A stretch of 64,000 nucleotides of DNA from Rhyzopertha dominica (GCA_025024175.1 QCXZ01000047.1:682001-746000); one strand, 5' to 3'; shown: positions 22,013 to 33,570, numbered from the stretch's first letter. Notes: generated from the letters alone by a model not told the origin. Numbers and translations are program-made.

Positions 22013-22382
22013 AGATGTTATTAGATGTAATAAGTCAGTAAAGTTCAGCATAAGTCAGTCAGTAAGTGTTATTAGTTGGTAATAAGTCTGTGAATAGTGT
22101 ACATAATGTAACCTGCAAATAAATCGACTGCACATCACTAAGGTCTTCGTCAGCCTACTTGCCTGGCGCCTAACTCTACAATATGGTAATATCATTTTTA
22201 CCATAAATACCAGGTGTAGAAGTATGAAACCGGAATTTCCCTATAGATGGTGCTCGCTATCAGTTTAAAGACCGTAAGACCGCTTCTGTAGCGCCATCTT
22301 CTCCCTCTAACAGCTGACGAAGTTTGTCAACACACAATAACCTAAGTTTCATACACCGGTATATTTTTCTATAACCCCAAAC

Positions 22383-24742
22383 ATGTCGAGTTTTGTACCT
22401 ACGAACTATGATTTGCGGACAGCATTGGTTTTCTGCTATCATTTGAAGAAAACTGCTGCAGAATCGCATAGAATGCTTGTCGAAGCATACGGTGAACATG
22501 CTCTTGGCAAAACTCAGTGCTTTGAGTGGTTTAAAAAATTTAAAAGTGGTGATTTTGACGTGAGAAACGAGGAGCGTGGGAAACCACCGAAAAAGTTTGA
22601 AGACCAGGACTTGCAAGCCTTATTGGATGAAGACGATACTCAGACTCAACAAGAACTCGCGGAACAATTAAATGTGATGCAAAAAGCAGTATCTCTTCGT
22701 CTGAAAGCTATGGGAAAGATTCAGAAAGTGGAAAAATGGGTACCACATGAACTGAATGAAAGACAGCAAGAAAATCGAAAAACCACTTGTCAAATGCTGC
22801 TCGTCAGATGTAAATGAAAATAATTTCTTCATCGAATAGTGACAGGTGACAGACGAAGTGGATATATTTTCAGAATCCTAAGCGTCGTAAATCATGGGTG
22901 AATCCAGGCGAACCATCAACATCCACTGCAAGACCAAATCGTTTTGGAAAGAAAACAATGCTGTGCGTTTGGTGGGATCAAAAGGGTATAATATATTATG
23001 AGCTACTAAAACCTGGCGAAACCGTGAACACTGATCGCTCCCAACAACAAATGATCAATTTGAATCGAGCAATACGTGAAAAACCACCGGAATATGCAAG
23101 AAGGCAACATATGGTCATTTTGCTTCATGATAATGCCCCCTCACACACACAGCAAAACGGATCACGGATACGAATGAGGCGTTCAATTGTGAAATACTAG
23201 CGCATGCGGCTTATTCTCCAGACTTGGCTCCGTCTGATTACCATCTATTCGCATCATTGGGACGATGCACTCGCTGAACAACACTTCGATTCGTATGAAA
23301 ATGTACGAAAATGGCTCGACAACTGGTTCGCTTCAAAGAAAGAATTGGGTATTTGCCATGTATTTATATTTTATTAAAATGCATATTAATAGGTAGCATC
23401 TAATCCACAAAACAGCTGTGACAGCTTATAAATTCGAAAAAATGGATCGTAAGGTGTATTTTTAATATTCAAAATGTGAATATTTAAAGGGACCGCCAAA
23501 ACGCTAACATATTGGCCGTGACGTCAGGTGTCTTGTAAATGGCCGCTTGTTTACATCTGGGGCCAGTGCGTCACGCGTCAGCCTCAGCCCGTCAATTTAT
23601 CAGTTTGTTGTTTGCGTTCATTTTGTGACAAACGAATTAAAATACGCCAAGAAAAAGTGAAATACTTATGAGTTATGACTTCTGAAGGCATGTTCATTGT
23701 TATGGAATTTATGTACAGCGACGAGCGGTTCAACACGGCGGAGATGAGGAACGTAAAAGCAACAAAGCAATAGCATAAGTGAACTTTTTATCAAATTAAA
23801 ATTAAGGGAGCATTGATAATTTGATCGCAGTGGGTTTTTGGAAACATACTATTTGTAAACATGAAAATGTAAGAATCAAAAATGTAGGTACCCTAAACTT
23901 GACATTTATTTTAGAGGTCAGAATAAATATAAATTGCCATTTATTTTCGGGGCTTTTGCGGCTTGTTTCCGGTCTGGCTAACAATCGAATATATGAGGTA
24001 CAACGTCGTTCTTTATTATAACATTTCTCTCTGTCAACTTAAAACGCATATAATTTTTCAAATCCTCTTCAAGCTATAACAAAATGGACACTGAATGGTA
24101 AACACTTATAACCCCAAAAAGAATAATAAAACTTACAGTAAGAATTAAGATGATCTTCACAACAGAAAAACAAAGTTTGCGATTTCGGCATATCACGTCT
24201 AAGGGCCTTAAACAACTTTTTCATATGTTGATAATCTCGAGGAACGGTTACAAAAAATTTGTTAGCTGTACTGACTGAAGTACTTTATAACCATGTACAA
24301 AACAACACTTGTTTTGTTTTCCATACATAATAGATGCTTGTAAAACTACACAAACCACTTTTTGGTGCGACCTCTTACACTGTCCTTTCAATAAACACCA
24401 CACAAAGGCTTTTTCAATACAAGAATGATACTACACCATTAAACAGCATGGTCCTCGGTAATGTTTACATGACATTTGACGTCACGAGTGGAATAACCTT
24501 GGATGGAAGCATTTTGGCGGTGACTTCTAAGATTCGAATTTCAGACCTGAAATTCTCTACCTAAAAATATTTTTTTTTGTGTTTTTTAACATGGCGTACG
24601 ACATATATGCACTTCAAGATTCATTTTATGTAATTTTCAAAAAAGTGATAATACCCAATTGTTTTTTTGGCGTGGCATTCATAACCTGCCGAAGAGGTGG
24701 GAAAAATGTATAAATTCCAATGGAGACTATTTTGAATAAAAT
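22383..24742 (+). pseudogene. mariner transposase, decayed and interrupted
   Basis: The N-terminal HTH region is open for 144 codons from ATG 22383 (TALVFCYHLKKTAAES, GKTQCFEWFKKFKSGDFDV). It ends at a stop just before the first catalytic region, where IVTGD has degraded context. The next frame (22898-23200) gives NPGEPSTS, ELLKPGETVN and ILLHDNAPSHT, which includes the second catalytic Asp and the typical HDNAPSHT motif. The frame is then broken by a piggyBac-like insertion at 23343. Coding resumes after 24656 with FFWRGIHNLP and NGDYFE before a TAA. In intact form the protein would be a D,D34D transposase that mobilises the element at TA. Confidence 0.88.
23347..24656. mobile_element. non-autonomous piggyBac-like element with AATT duplication
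   Basis: The element runs from GGGTATTTGCC to GATAATACCC and is flanked on both sides by AATT (23343-23346, 24657-24660). The left 590 bp matches the transposase-bearing copy at 17658; the right 60 bp matches the copy at 48760. Deleting the element and one AATT restores an uninterrupted mariner reading frame (KKELFFWRGIH), so the four bases are a real target duplication. It encodes only a possible first exon and no catalytic domain. Confidence 0.85.
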
Positions 24743-24815
24743 ATTTTTTATAATTTTCAAATAACACGTGCAATTTTTACAAAAAAATTCCGGTTTCATA
24801 CTTCTACACCTGGTA

Positions 24816-25443
24816 TTATGCAGCAGCAGAAAGAACGTGATATCAGGCAGCTTTAAGTCATTCTTCAGAAACTGCAACAGCCTCCATTTACCTAAAGCTA
24901 CCAAAACTCTATAAAAGAAAGGTGGTCGTATCAATTGTTCAGTCTATAACCTCAAGCCACTACTTATTGATTGCTGGATTAATGCAAAGAATACACTGCA
25001 TATCCTTAATAAAAACAACATTATGGAGGAAAAATAATGCAGAGATGTGAAATATAATAGACAATTGTATCAAACTGCAAAGACCAATATTAACCAGCAA
25101 AATTTGTTCCTCAGATGCAGGATAGTTCCTCTAAGTAACACCAATTCAAAGTAACTAGAGAAGCTGTTTTTATAAATCAAGAGAAAAGAACCACTATTGT
25201 TGTGTAAAAGTAAAATGACAAGTTATTGAAGAACCGAAATATAAGTCCAGATGCAACGTTCCATGGAGCTAGCTAACAAACATTAGAATAGAAAACTTAA
25301 TTGATAACCTTTTCTTGTAGGAAAGAAACAAAGATAAGAAATCTTGAAAGGCATAGCTGACGATTTTGAAAGCTGTTTATAACAGACAGGATCTGAATCA
25401 GCAGAAATTTACAATATTTTTTTTTGTTAAAAGGTCAAAGAAG
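24816..25443. other. no gene seen
   Basis: No recognisable coding or repeat structure. Confidence 0.45.
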
Positions 25444-25483
25444 AATTCAAATGGACGCTGAAAGCATTCACCCTCGTAATTCA
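25444..25483. mobile_element. 28-bp fragment of the mini-PLE end with 6-bp TSD
   Basis: A 28-bp insertion (25450-25477) is the reverse complement of the ACGAGGGTGAATGC... end of the elements at 2171 and 4149. It is flanked by the direct repeat AATTCA (25444-25449, 25478-25483). It appears to be an extremely truncated insertion of that family. Confidence 0.55.
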
Positions 25484-26288
25484 GACTGATGTTCCAAAAG
25501 CAGAATATTTTTCAATAACTGCCATTTATTTCTTTTCAGACATCCATGTTGCATCTGAAAATAAAAGAAAAATGTCAGTAATACAATAATGAGTACTGCA
25601 AACAAGACATTGTATTTCCACAAAAAAATCCACGAGTATAGCTTGGTCAAAATCCTATGACGTGTGACTTTCCACCATATGTGCACGCTGACTCGACGTA
25701 ATCTTGTAATTAAATTAATTAACAATGTACAGAATAGCAGCCACTCAAACCCTAGCAAATACGCTGATGTTTTCAGGACATCTTGACAATTTGAGCCATC
25801 CAAAACATGTCTGCTGAATATCTGATGGAAAATCAACCGCCAAACTGAGAAAACTAAATATAAATTTATTTTAAAGAGACCATTGATTTCTACTACGATT
25901 TTTGATTACTCAACATCGTACCACTTGCCTATACAATATAGATCAACTAATGATTCCATAATCCCTACCACATGTTGTGTAGCTTGTAGCCATGTGTAAT
26001 TCGCGTAATCTCCAAATTGTAAAGCATCGTAGCAACGAAGAGAATAACTTTATACTGGTATGTTACTTTTAAAATTTAAATGCCATGCAATGCGCACATT
26101 TTGGTGCACAATACACAGCCGTTTTTCGTAAGTCTGAAAGGGCCAGTTGCACAAATGCGAATCAATTTGATTGCGGTGTTAACATCGGATCAAACAGTGG
26201 CAACACCAATAAGAAAGCTTAAAATTTGTTATTACCATTAATCTGAGGTTAACACCAGGATCAAATTGACTAGCTGGATAAAACTTAT
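25484..26288. other. no gene; small inverted repeat
   Basis: No coding region is seen. A pair of inverted segments at about 26160-26192 and 26242-26270 (GGTGTTAACAT against GAGGTTAACACC, each next to an AATTTGAT-like string) suggests a small fold-back element. Confidence 0.4.
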
Positions 26289-26666
26289 TTGCATAGTTCT
26301 TCGAAAATCTGGACACACAATTCCTCAAAAAGTTTATTTATTAATATATCAACAGGACAAAGACTTATTATAGTTCATACTGGATGGGAAAACAGCTTTT
26401 TACCTGGATGCCTGTTAACCTTTAAGTCAGACATGAAAACTAGTGATTATCACTCCAAGATGAATCTGAAGAATTATGTAAAATGGGTGGAGAACATGCA
26501 AATCCACAATTTACCAAAAAACTTTATTGTTGTTGTTGATAATGCACCTTATCACAATGTACTTATCGACAGTTTCAAATTTATTTGGCCGTTTGTCTTT
26601 ATAGCTTATTTGGAGATGACAACCAACCTAATGAGAAAAAAATTTTGGATTTCAACAGAAGATTAA
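26289..26666 (+). pseudogene. IS630/Tc1-type transposase core fragment
   Basis: The frame carries RLIIVHTGWENSFLPG, then DYHSKMNLKNYVKW and FIVVVDNAPYHNV. This is the middle of a DDE_3-type transposase in the IS630/Tc1 superfamily: the DYH-x-MN signature and the second catalytic Asp in VVVDNAPYH. The N-terminal HTH and the last acidic residue are missing and no terminal repeats were found. It ends next to a PLE relic. Confidence 0.62.
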
Positions 26667-26849
26667 TGGTTAGAATTATAAATTTGGAAATCAGTCACGT
26701 TAATTTTATGATTACAAAAAATTCAAAATTAATTTATAGAATAAAATCAGAGTTGCAACAGATACTACCACAATCCATAATATATGAAAATGAGAGGAGA
26801 CAAATAATAAAAATTTAATAGTTTTTTACAAAATAAAGGTAAGAAATAT

Positions 26850-28160
26850 AAATAAATTAAATAAACTTAAACAAAATTCAAATAATAAAATTAATATACA
26901 AGAAAAGTGGTTTGTTAACTTATCCAAGACTAATGTACCCCAAAATATCAAAAGAACCTTGGCTTTAGGTCATAAATTTAGTTTCAAAACTAATGTTCGA
27001 GACATACATGTTGGTAAACTTGTTGCTGATATCGAAAATAATTTAGACCTAATAGCTGAAGACAAAAGAGATTTCTATAGAGCTAAATTTGCTAGTATCA
27101 TTTCGTGATTTATACATAAAAATAAAGTTGTAAAAAAAACAAACAGATACACTACAAAGAGACCCGAATTATTTAAAATTAAACCAACATTTATTAACCT
27201 TAAATAGTGATACAGGAGGTGTAACAGTAGTCATGGACAAAGAACAATACCAAATTAAAATGAATGACATTCTTTCAGACAAAAACTGTTTTAAAGTGCT
27301 TAGATGTGATCCCACACGTACTGTTCAAATTAAAGCAAACACACATGTTAGCAAACTAGAAAAAATACAACATCTAACCTCACAAAAAGCTAAAGCTAAC
27401 AAAATCTACAATTCAGTGAGCCCGAGAATTTATGGCAATCCAAAGCTTCACAAACAAAACATACCTTTAAGACCTGTAGTGTCAAGTCCAATGATAATTT
27501 ATCAAAATTAATTTGTGACATTTTAAAAATGGCGTATGGTAGCATTAATAACTATTATGTAAAAGATAGCTTCAGTTTTGCTGAATTAGTTAAAAGCATA
27601 GAAATTCCACAGGATCATGAAATAGTATCACTAGATGTCGATCTTTCTGGAAATATTTCAAAATCTTTGGTGATCAAAATTTTGAGTGATAAATGGGATA
27701 AAATTGACCCATTTTTTCAATGTCTGAAAATTAACATAAATTATAAAAGAAGATATCTTTTCCTAGAAATAGTATTATTTATATTAGATAACAATTATTT
27801 TAATTTTGAGGACAAATATTACAAATTTTTGGGTGCGCCATAGGGTCAAAATTAAGTCCTATACTTGCACAATATGTAATGGACGAACTTCTAAATTCAG
27901 GTAAACCAAAATTAACTTATAACATTATATTGATCAAAAAATTTGTGGATGATTTAATTTTAGTAATCCCAACCTGTGGCATAGAAGAAATTATAACGGT
28001 TTTCAATTCTTTTGACCAACATATAAAATTTACAGATGAAAGGGAAGTGGATGGTGGTGTACCATTTCTTGATACAGAAGTAATACGTCAAAACAAAAAG
28101 ATTATTTTAGATTGGTATCAGAAACCTACTTCATCAGCCAGATATATATTTTTTAATTAG
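26850..28160 (+). pseudogene. Penelope-like element RT, frameshifted, copy A
   Basis: PLE polyprotein pieces appear in order in three frames. An N-terminal NLSKTNVPQNIKR region with LALGHKFSF comes first. Then NSDTGGVTVVMDKEQY, YGNPKLHKQNIPLRPVVSS, SLDVD (motif A), FLGAP with GSKLSPILAQ (motif B), FVDD (motif C) and PFLDTEV follow. Coding stops at 28160 in the thumb (QKPTSSARYIF) and no GIY-YIG domain follows. The next bases belong to a PLE copy on the opposite strand. PLEs use this RT, which is related to telomerase, for target-primed insertion. Confidence 0.82.
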
Positions 28161-28225
28161 GTAGCTTGGAAACAAGCTGATTGATTGAACGTATGTGCTT
28201 TGCCTCACTTGATTTATCAGATAAC

Positions 28226-28266
28226 TCTGACGATCGTTTCGACCTAGAACGGTCATTGTCAAAGAG
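28226..28266 (-). ncRNA. hammerhead-like motif downstream of PLE copy B
   Basis: On the minus strand, downstream of the GIY-YIG domain, the sequence reads TTGACAAT, then GACC-GTTCTA-GGTC (a 4-bp stem with 6-nt loop), then GAAA, the palindrome CGATCG and TC. That is stem II, GAAA and a loopless stem III ending in a GUC-type site. The first box departs from CUGANGA. Very short palindromic stem III is known for PLE hammerheads, which are thought to act as dimers. Activity of this copy is doubtful. Confidence 0.45.
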
Positions 28267-28438
28267 ATAACAGCTTTATACTAAACTCAGATGTGCAGAA
28301 TTTTGTTTGTATCCCCTTTTTTTTACAGGGGTTGTAAAATCTCTCGAGTGGGTTTGAAGGTCGACTTTATAATTTCGGCAATATCAAAGGCGTACTGGAC
28401 GTGGGAATTTCTATTTGTGTATTTGCCAAATGTTTTTT

Positions 28439-29905
28439 CTAATGCTGAGCTTTTTTAATTTCCAAAAGTTCTAAAAGGTTCAGTTTTTTACCTTTCCTTT
28501 CGCAATGCAAAATTTTGACGTCGTTTTCATCTAAGTGATGGGTATTTCTTATGCAATGGTCAGCAAAACCTGTTGTGCTTTTGTTTGAATTTATATTCGA
28601 AACGTGTTCTTTAATTCTGTTGTTAATAGCTCTACCTGATTGTCCTATGTATATCATGTCACATTGCATGCATTTTATTTGGTAAATGCCGTTTTTGTTC
28701 AATTTATTGGATTTTGGCTTATTGTTAACTAGAAGACCTCCCAAATTGCACTTATTAACCTCTATTGCTTTTATTCCAAGTCTATTAAGCCTATTTTTAA
28801 CACAAACACTAACTCCTTTGACATAATTTACTGCGGCAAAAATATGCTCCTTTTCATTGATGTTAGCATTGTACAGCATTCATTGTATTCTAATTTTATT
28901 TTGCTTTTTAAGTATTTGGTCCACAATTTTTGTGTCGTATCCATTGTTAAAGGCTATTTGTTTAATTGTCGTCAATTCTTTTTCGAAACTTTCTTTTCTA
29001 AGTGGTATATTTATTAGTCTGTTTATTAAACTGTAAAACACGGAATGCTTAATCTGTAACGATTGATTTGAAGAAGCCGGGATTGCAACATCTGACTGTG
29101 TTGGTTTTCTATAAATTTCAAAGTCTAGTTTACTATTTTTTACCGACATTGATAAGTCCAAAAAATGAAGAACTCCATCCTTTTCTTTTTCTAGGGTAAA
29201 TTGAATCTTTTTATTTATTGTATTTAAGAATTTTAAGAATACATCCAACTGCCTGTCAGTTCCCGTCCAAATACAAAAAATATCATCAACATATCTAGTC
29301 CAGAATAATACATTTTTAATAATTTCATTTTTCTTTGCAAAAAGCTTTTCTTCGAAATTTGACATGAAAATTTCTGCCAAAACTGGAGATAAAGGTGAAC
29401 CCATTGGTAGTCCCTCGTCTTGTTTGTAGAATGTGTCATTGAACGTAAAATAACTTTGATCTATGCAAATTTCCACAATATTCAATAGTTCAGTTTTTTC
29501 TGTGTTTGACAGGTGGCAGCTCTCTATTTTATTTTTGAGGATTGTTAGAAGTTCATTTAGGGGGATAGAAGTGAAAAGATTAGACACATCGAAGGAGACA
29601 AAAATAGCGTTATTTGGTATTGATAATTCTTTTGCCTTCTTCGCGAAACCTACGGAATTCTTCACGCTGTATTTGGACTGGCATTCAATTGATTGTGTCA
29701 AAATGCTGTTGGCGAATTTGCATAATTTATACGAAGGAGCATTAATGTAGGAAACAACTGGTCTCAAAGGTATTCCATTTTTGTGAATTTTTGGGAGGCC
29801 ATATAGAATTGGAGCTCGGGGGTTCATTATTCTTAATTTGTACTTTTCTTCATTTGATATCAAGTGTTCTGAAGATTTTAAAATGCTAGTGAGTGAGTCT
29901 ACATA
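28439..29905 (-). pseudogene. Penelope-like element RT + GIY-YIG, one in-frame stop, copy B
   Basis: One reading frame covers RT and endonuclease, broken only by a TGA at 28880-28882. The RT part has GLPKIHKNGIPLRPVVS, FVSFDVSNLF (motif A), GLPMGSPLSPVLAE (motif B) and RYVDD (motif C, about 190 codons in), then the FLDL and RKPTQSD thumb motifs. After the stop a linker leads to a GIY-YIG nuclease: GIYQIKC-MQC, IYIGQSGRA, RIKEH and a His pair. The 5' end is cut at an upstream TAA near 29905, so the N-terminal domain is missing. The strand is opposite to copy A and the two lie tail to tail. This is the best preserved PLE of the window. Confidence 0.9.
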
Positions 29906-29930
29906 ATCTTAAGATAAGTCGTTCCCCCTA

Positions 29931-31086
29931 AATACGAAGAGTTCAAAATAAACATATATAAATATAAACTTACAGTATTCTCTAGCTTATAAGTATGCTA
30001 AATAAATATTTCCAAATTACCTGTCAATGGCCCACTATTCCTGCCATGTTAAATCAGTACTTATGATAGAGTTAAAAGTGCCTCTCCTGGCAGCACAAGC
30101 ATGTAATCTGAGNTCAGCTTTAAAATGTCTACTTTCTCATGGCATGGTTTGCTTTTCCATCTTCATGATGTAAAGGACTCTGACGGAGCCCATATGCCAG
30201 GCATGCAGCGCATTCTTGTGAAAAACTCTTCAGCGGGCAGTAAACTTGAATACTATGTGATTCCTCATAGCTGTATCCCATTCGTCACAACCTGCATAAA
30301 TTGATACTGTTAATACAAATGAATTTTGCGATTTTAATGAGAAAAAAACAACAACTTTTTGATGGTCATCATTTTCTATACTCATAGTGACTTTTTATCA
30401 TGTGAAACATTTATTTTTATATAGTAAGCTGAATAAAATAATGGAAAGGAGTTAATGCCAGTTTAGTCAGCATTAATGCTGTACTGCTCAGAAATTAGCA
30501 TGCCATCTCATCATTCATCAGGGTGTGGTCCAAATCGGTACTCAAAAATCAATTGACAAACTTTAATTAAAATTAAATAGTAAGATTTCAATCCAGTATA
30601 TTATTAAAATAGGAAATACAAATTATAGATGTGAATGAACAATTTTTAAGTCCCTGGCCAATTACAAGCGCATTATGTTATATAAAACATCTAATACCAG
30701 TAACGTTGTGTCTTCCTTGGATACATCAATGTCTAATCCAAAGGTAACAAGTAATGGAAGCTCGGACTCCACCTATCAAATTTTATAGTAAAAAAAAATA
30801 GAATTTTGCAATGTTCAAGTCAGTTATTATGTGCTGGAGATTTATTTTCAAAATTAAAATTCATACAAAAATGTAGTATCATGAAAGATGTCATGAGATC
30901 AATTTTAAACAAATTAAAAGTAGGTCATAATCAATGGTGCTTTTAATGAATGGCAGAAATATGTGAATGCTTTAAGTATCTTACTTCCTATGTGAAGGGT
31001 CTACTACACCAACAAAGCAATTTTTTGATTGATTATAAAAATTAAGATCTCTTTACATCAAATATATATTGTATTATCAAAGTTGT
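29931..31086. other. no gene seen
   Basis: No coding region or repeat recognised. One N base is present. Confidence 0.45.
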
Positions 31087-31547
31087 ATAAAGTCTTACTC
31101 ATTTTTCTCCAAAATCGCCAAAACAGCTGAAGCACTTGTTTTATCGTGGCACAGGCTTTTAGATGCTGTCTTCAAAGAACTGTGCAGCCAACTCTGTCAA
31201 ATACATATTAACAGCCTACTGGAACCTTTCCTTGGTGACAAAGCACTGTCGGCACAAAAAATCCCTCTAATACTAGAAAGATAGAAAAACTACTGGTGCC
31301 AAGTTGGTGTGGTCAAAAACTTCACACTTGAACTGTTTAAAAAGATCGTCACTTTGGTACAGTGCAGCCGTGCATTGTTATGGATCAAAACAATGCTGAA
31401 CGAAAGTATATCTCTTTGTTTACTCTACTCGTAAATCACTCGTCGTAGGACAAGTAATGTATCACAAGAAACCTCCTTTGTTATCATTCTCCTTGCTTCA
31501 TGGTTAAACATATACACTTTGCCATCAACAAAAAGTTTCAGAAAATG

Positions 31548-31690
31548 TAAGATAATATTTTGTCGGATAGATCGCTGTCTCTTGAAAACACTGACAAAAA
31601 GTTAATAGTCTGACGTTTCGATTACACCTGTAATCTTTGTCAAAGACGAAGAACCTCAAAATATTATCTTATATTATGGACGCTGAAACA
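31548..31690 (-). mobile_element. retrozyme-like/mini-PLE copy
   Basis: Third copy of the 2171/4149 family, in the opposite orientation to the first. It includes TTTTGTCGGATAGATCGCTG, the hammerhead-like stem at 31609-31650 (minus strand GATTACA-GG-TGTAATC-GAAACGTC) and part of the terminal GGACGCTGAAA. The outermost end is lost, and no target duplication was found. Confidence 0.6.
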
Positions 31691-32339
31691 GTGTTGTTCC
31701 ATCTAATACTGTAGTACTAGATTTAGTACTTTTAATTTGCATTTAGTACACTAGTACTCCTCAACCGTGTTTAGTACTTAAACTCAATTTCCAAAAACAT
31801 TAATATAATAATATTTGTAAAATAAAATTAGTAACTTTTGAATTTAGTTATTGGTAGTAAAAAATGTCATGCGACCTGTCACCTCACCTATGTAAGCGTA
31901 AATAACCGCGTCAGACCGTAACCGTAAACGCGTAAACCATACCGTACTGCAAACATATTACAAATCATAAATCCTAAGAACATAACAAAAGCAACGATTA
32001 AACGTTTTCAACAACTACCTGTCCATTGTAATAATAATTAGTGAAAGTGTGAAATGTTAAGTTTCTTATGTGTAGATTTCTTACTAAAAAGGTTGTTTCT
32101 TCAAATCGAGATGAGTCTTCTAGTTCTAACCTCAAATCAGATATAATATGAATACAACAGACAGACCCATTATGTTTTTTTTTACTTTAGAAACTTGTTT
32201 TATTTCTTTAGAAAATTAAATGTTTTTTTACTTTAATGTGTTTATAATTCCCATTATCCCAAAATTTTGAACGACATCTATCGAGAAAGAGATTTAGTAC
32301 TCAAACAATGAATTTAGTACCCAACGTATGGTCAACCTA
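31689..32339. mobile_element. hAT-like MITE with TTTAGTAC subterminal repeats
   Basis: The left end starts CAGTGTTGTTCCAT. TTTAGTAC-type motifs repeat near 31722, 31744, 31770, 32290 and 32312, in a direct layout near both ends, with an AT-rich middle. The right boundary near GGTCAACCTAG is uncertain and I found no 8-bp duplication. Confidence 0.35.
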
Positions 32340-32484
32340 GTACACAGAAAAATGTTACCAAGAAATGTACTTGACCAAGTTGGCAGCACAGTTCCTTGAA
32401 AAGGGCATCTAAAAACCTGTATCACGATATGACAAATGCTTCAGTGGTTTAGGTGATTTTATACAGAAATGAGTAAGACTTCGC

Positions 32485-33477
32485 TCAACTGTTAATAATT
32501 AAATATTTTTTATGTAAACTGGTTTTCATTTTTATAACGTTTATAAGTGTATAGTCAGAGAAGAAGGTATAATGACGAAGTATAACGTAAACTATCATGC
32601 TATTTAGTATATATTGTACAGTGAATCATATAGCAGGCTACAAAATAATGTAGCGTTTAGCATTCAAGAGATGGAGTCTCAGTGTATAATTAGAAAATGG
32701 AGTTTTTACATCCACCAGATCTTGGAAGCAGTTGCTTTTAATGTTGACATAAATTAAATTATTGTATTCAAAGCATTGGTATCAGTGATTATCTAAGGCA
32801 ATTTTCTTGGAAAAGAAATAACTGGATAAAAAAGTTTGAAAAATTCTTCTGGCTTATTTGTGCGCTATTAGAACTGGCGGAATCACACGTACTCGGACTA
32901 GTAAAAATAATTATTTTTTTATAACCAATCGTGTGCACTAACAAACAAGTTCTGTGGCAGCAGATGCTTCAGTTTAGTAATATGTGCTCCTCTTTAGGTT
33001 TATATTGGAGCATGGCTTTTTTATAGTGGAACAGTTACATCATGTTTCAAAACAAATGCTACATAATCAAAAACTTTTCTATGAAACATCAGCACGTAGG
33101 TAATGTGTGTTATATATATATCACCCCCTATTTATAATACAATGATGCACAATGATAATACACACCCATTTGTTAAATGTTGGTCAGTTACTCAAGTAAA
33201 TAGGTATAACGATAATTGCCAAAAAATAATGTTAAACAAAAACTGGGCGTAAAATACATGCAAAATAGTATGGAATTGTTAGGTGCATCGTACCTATAAC
33301 CCATTTAGAAAAGAACAGGAATAAAGTGCTAAACCACAATAATGTCACTTACCTAAGGAAGAGAGGTTGATCCAGCAATTGTAAAAATTTAATAGGGAAA
33401 GTATTGACTTCCACTTCCACTGACTCAGTTTGCATTAAATTTCAGTTTTTCAATAAGATCAAAATATAATGTTTGAC
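32485..33477. other. no gene seen
   Basis: AT-rich, no recognisable coding region or structured repeat. Confidence 0.45.
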
Positions 33478-33570
33478 TTTGACACACGCGGACACGCTGC
33501 AACCATGGATGTATAAATTGACACACGCGGACACGCTGCAACCATGGATGTATAAAAGAGGGGATACCGC
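33478..33570. repeat. 40-bp tandem duplication with TATA-like box and inverted partner
   Basis: GACACACGCGGACACGCTGC followed by AACCATGGATGTATAAA occurs twice in tandem (period 40). The second copy runs into TATAAAAGAGGGGAT. A 40-50 bp inverted, slightly diverged version lies at 34030-34080. TATAAAAG would suit a core promoter, but no gene follows that I can recognise. Short ORFs across it are incidental. Confidence 0.6.

Larger units (their letters stand above)
19963..22180 (+). mobile_element. Gypsy-type LTR retrotransposon, internally deleted
   Basis: The 5' LTR is about 19963-20262 and the 3' LTR about 21794-22180. Both begin TGTGGTGACCTAG and share GGTCAGCAAGAATG, TATTTATACTTCCATGTAAA and AGTAGACCAGCCAAGGATAT. 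A purine tract (AGGAAGGGGG) precedes the 3' LTR. The interior is only about 1.5 kb and holds fragments of gag, protease and the start of RT. The LTR 3' ends are diverged, and I could not settle the target duplication (AATA/ATAT-like). Confidence 0.82.
22210..24813 (+). mobile_element. mariner element with nested insertion
   Basis: Inverted ends start CCAGGTGTAGAAGTATGAAA on the left, with the perfect reverse complement at the right end (29 bp identical in total). TA is duplicated at 22208-22209 and 24814-24815. Removing the nested 23347-24656 element plus one AATT leaves about 1290 bp, the normal mariner size. Confidence 0.9.
31087..32484. repeat. inverted repeat arms, ~120 bp, 1.15 kb apart
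   Basis: 31087-31207 and the reverse complement of 32363-32484 share AAGTCTTACTCATTT, GCTTTTAGATGC and GAACTGTGC-GCCAACT with roughly 80% identity. The space between holds a mini-PLE copy and a hAT-like segment. The arms might be ends of a larger unrecognised element or an inverted duplication of a gene fragment; a 71-codon ORF in the left arm has no known domain. Confidence 0.55.

Noticed and set aside
21836..22051. ORF with repeated Tyr-Ile
   Set aside because: Translation of the (TA)n microsatellite.
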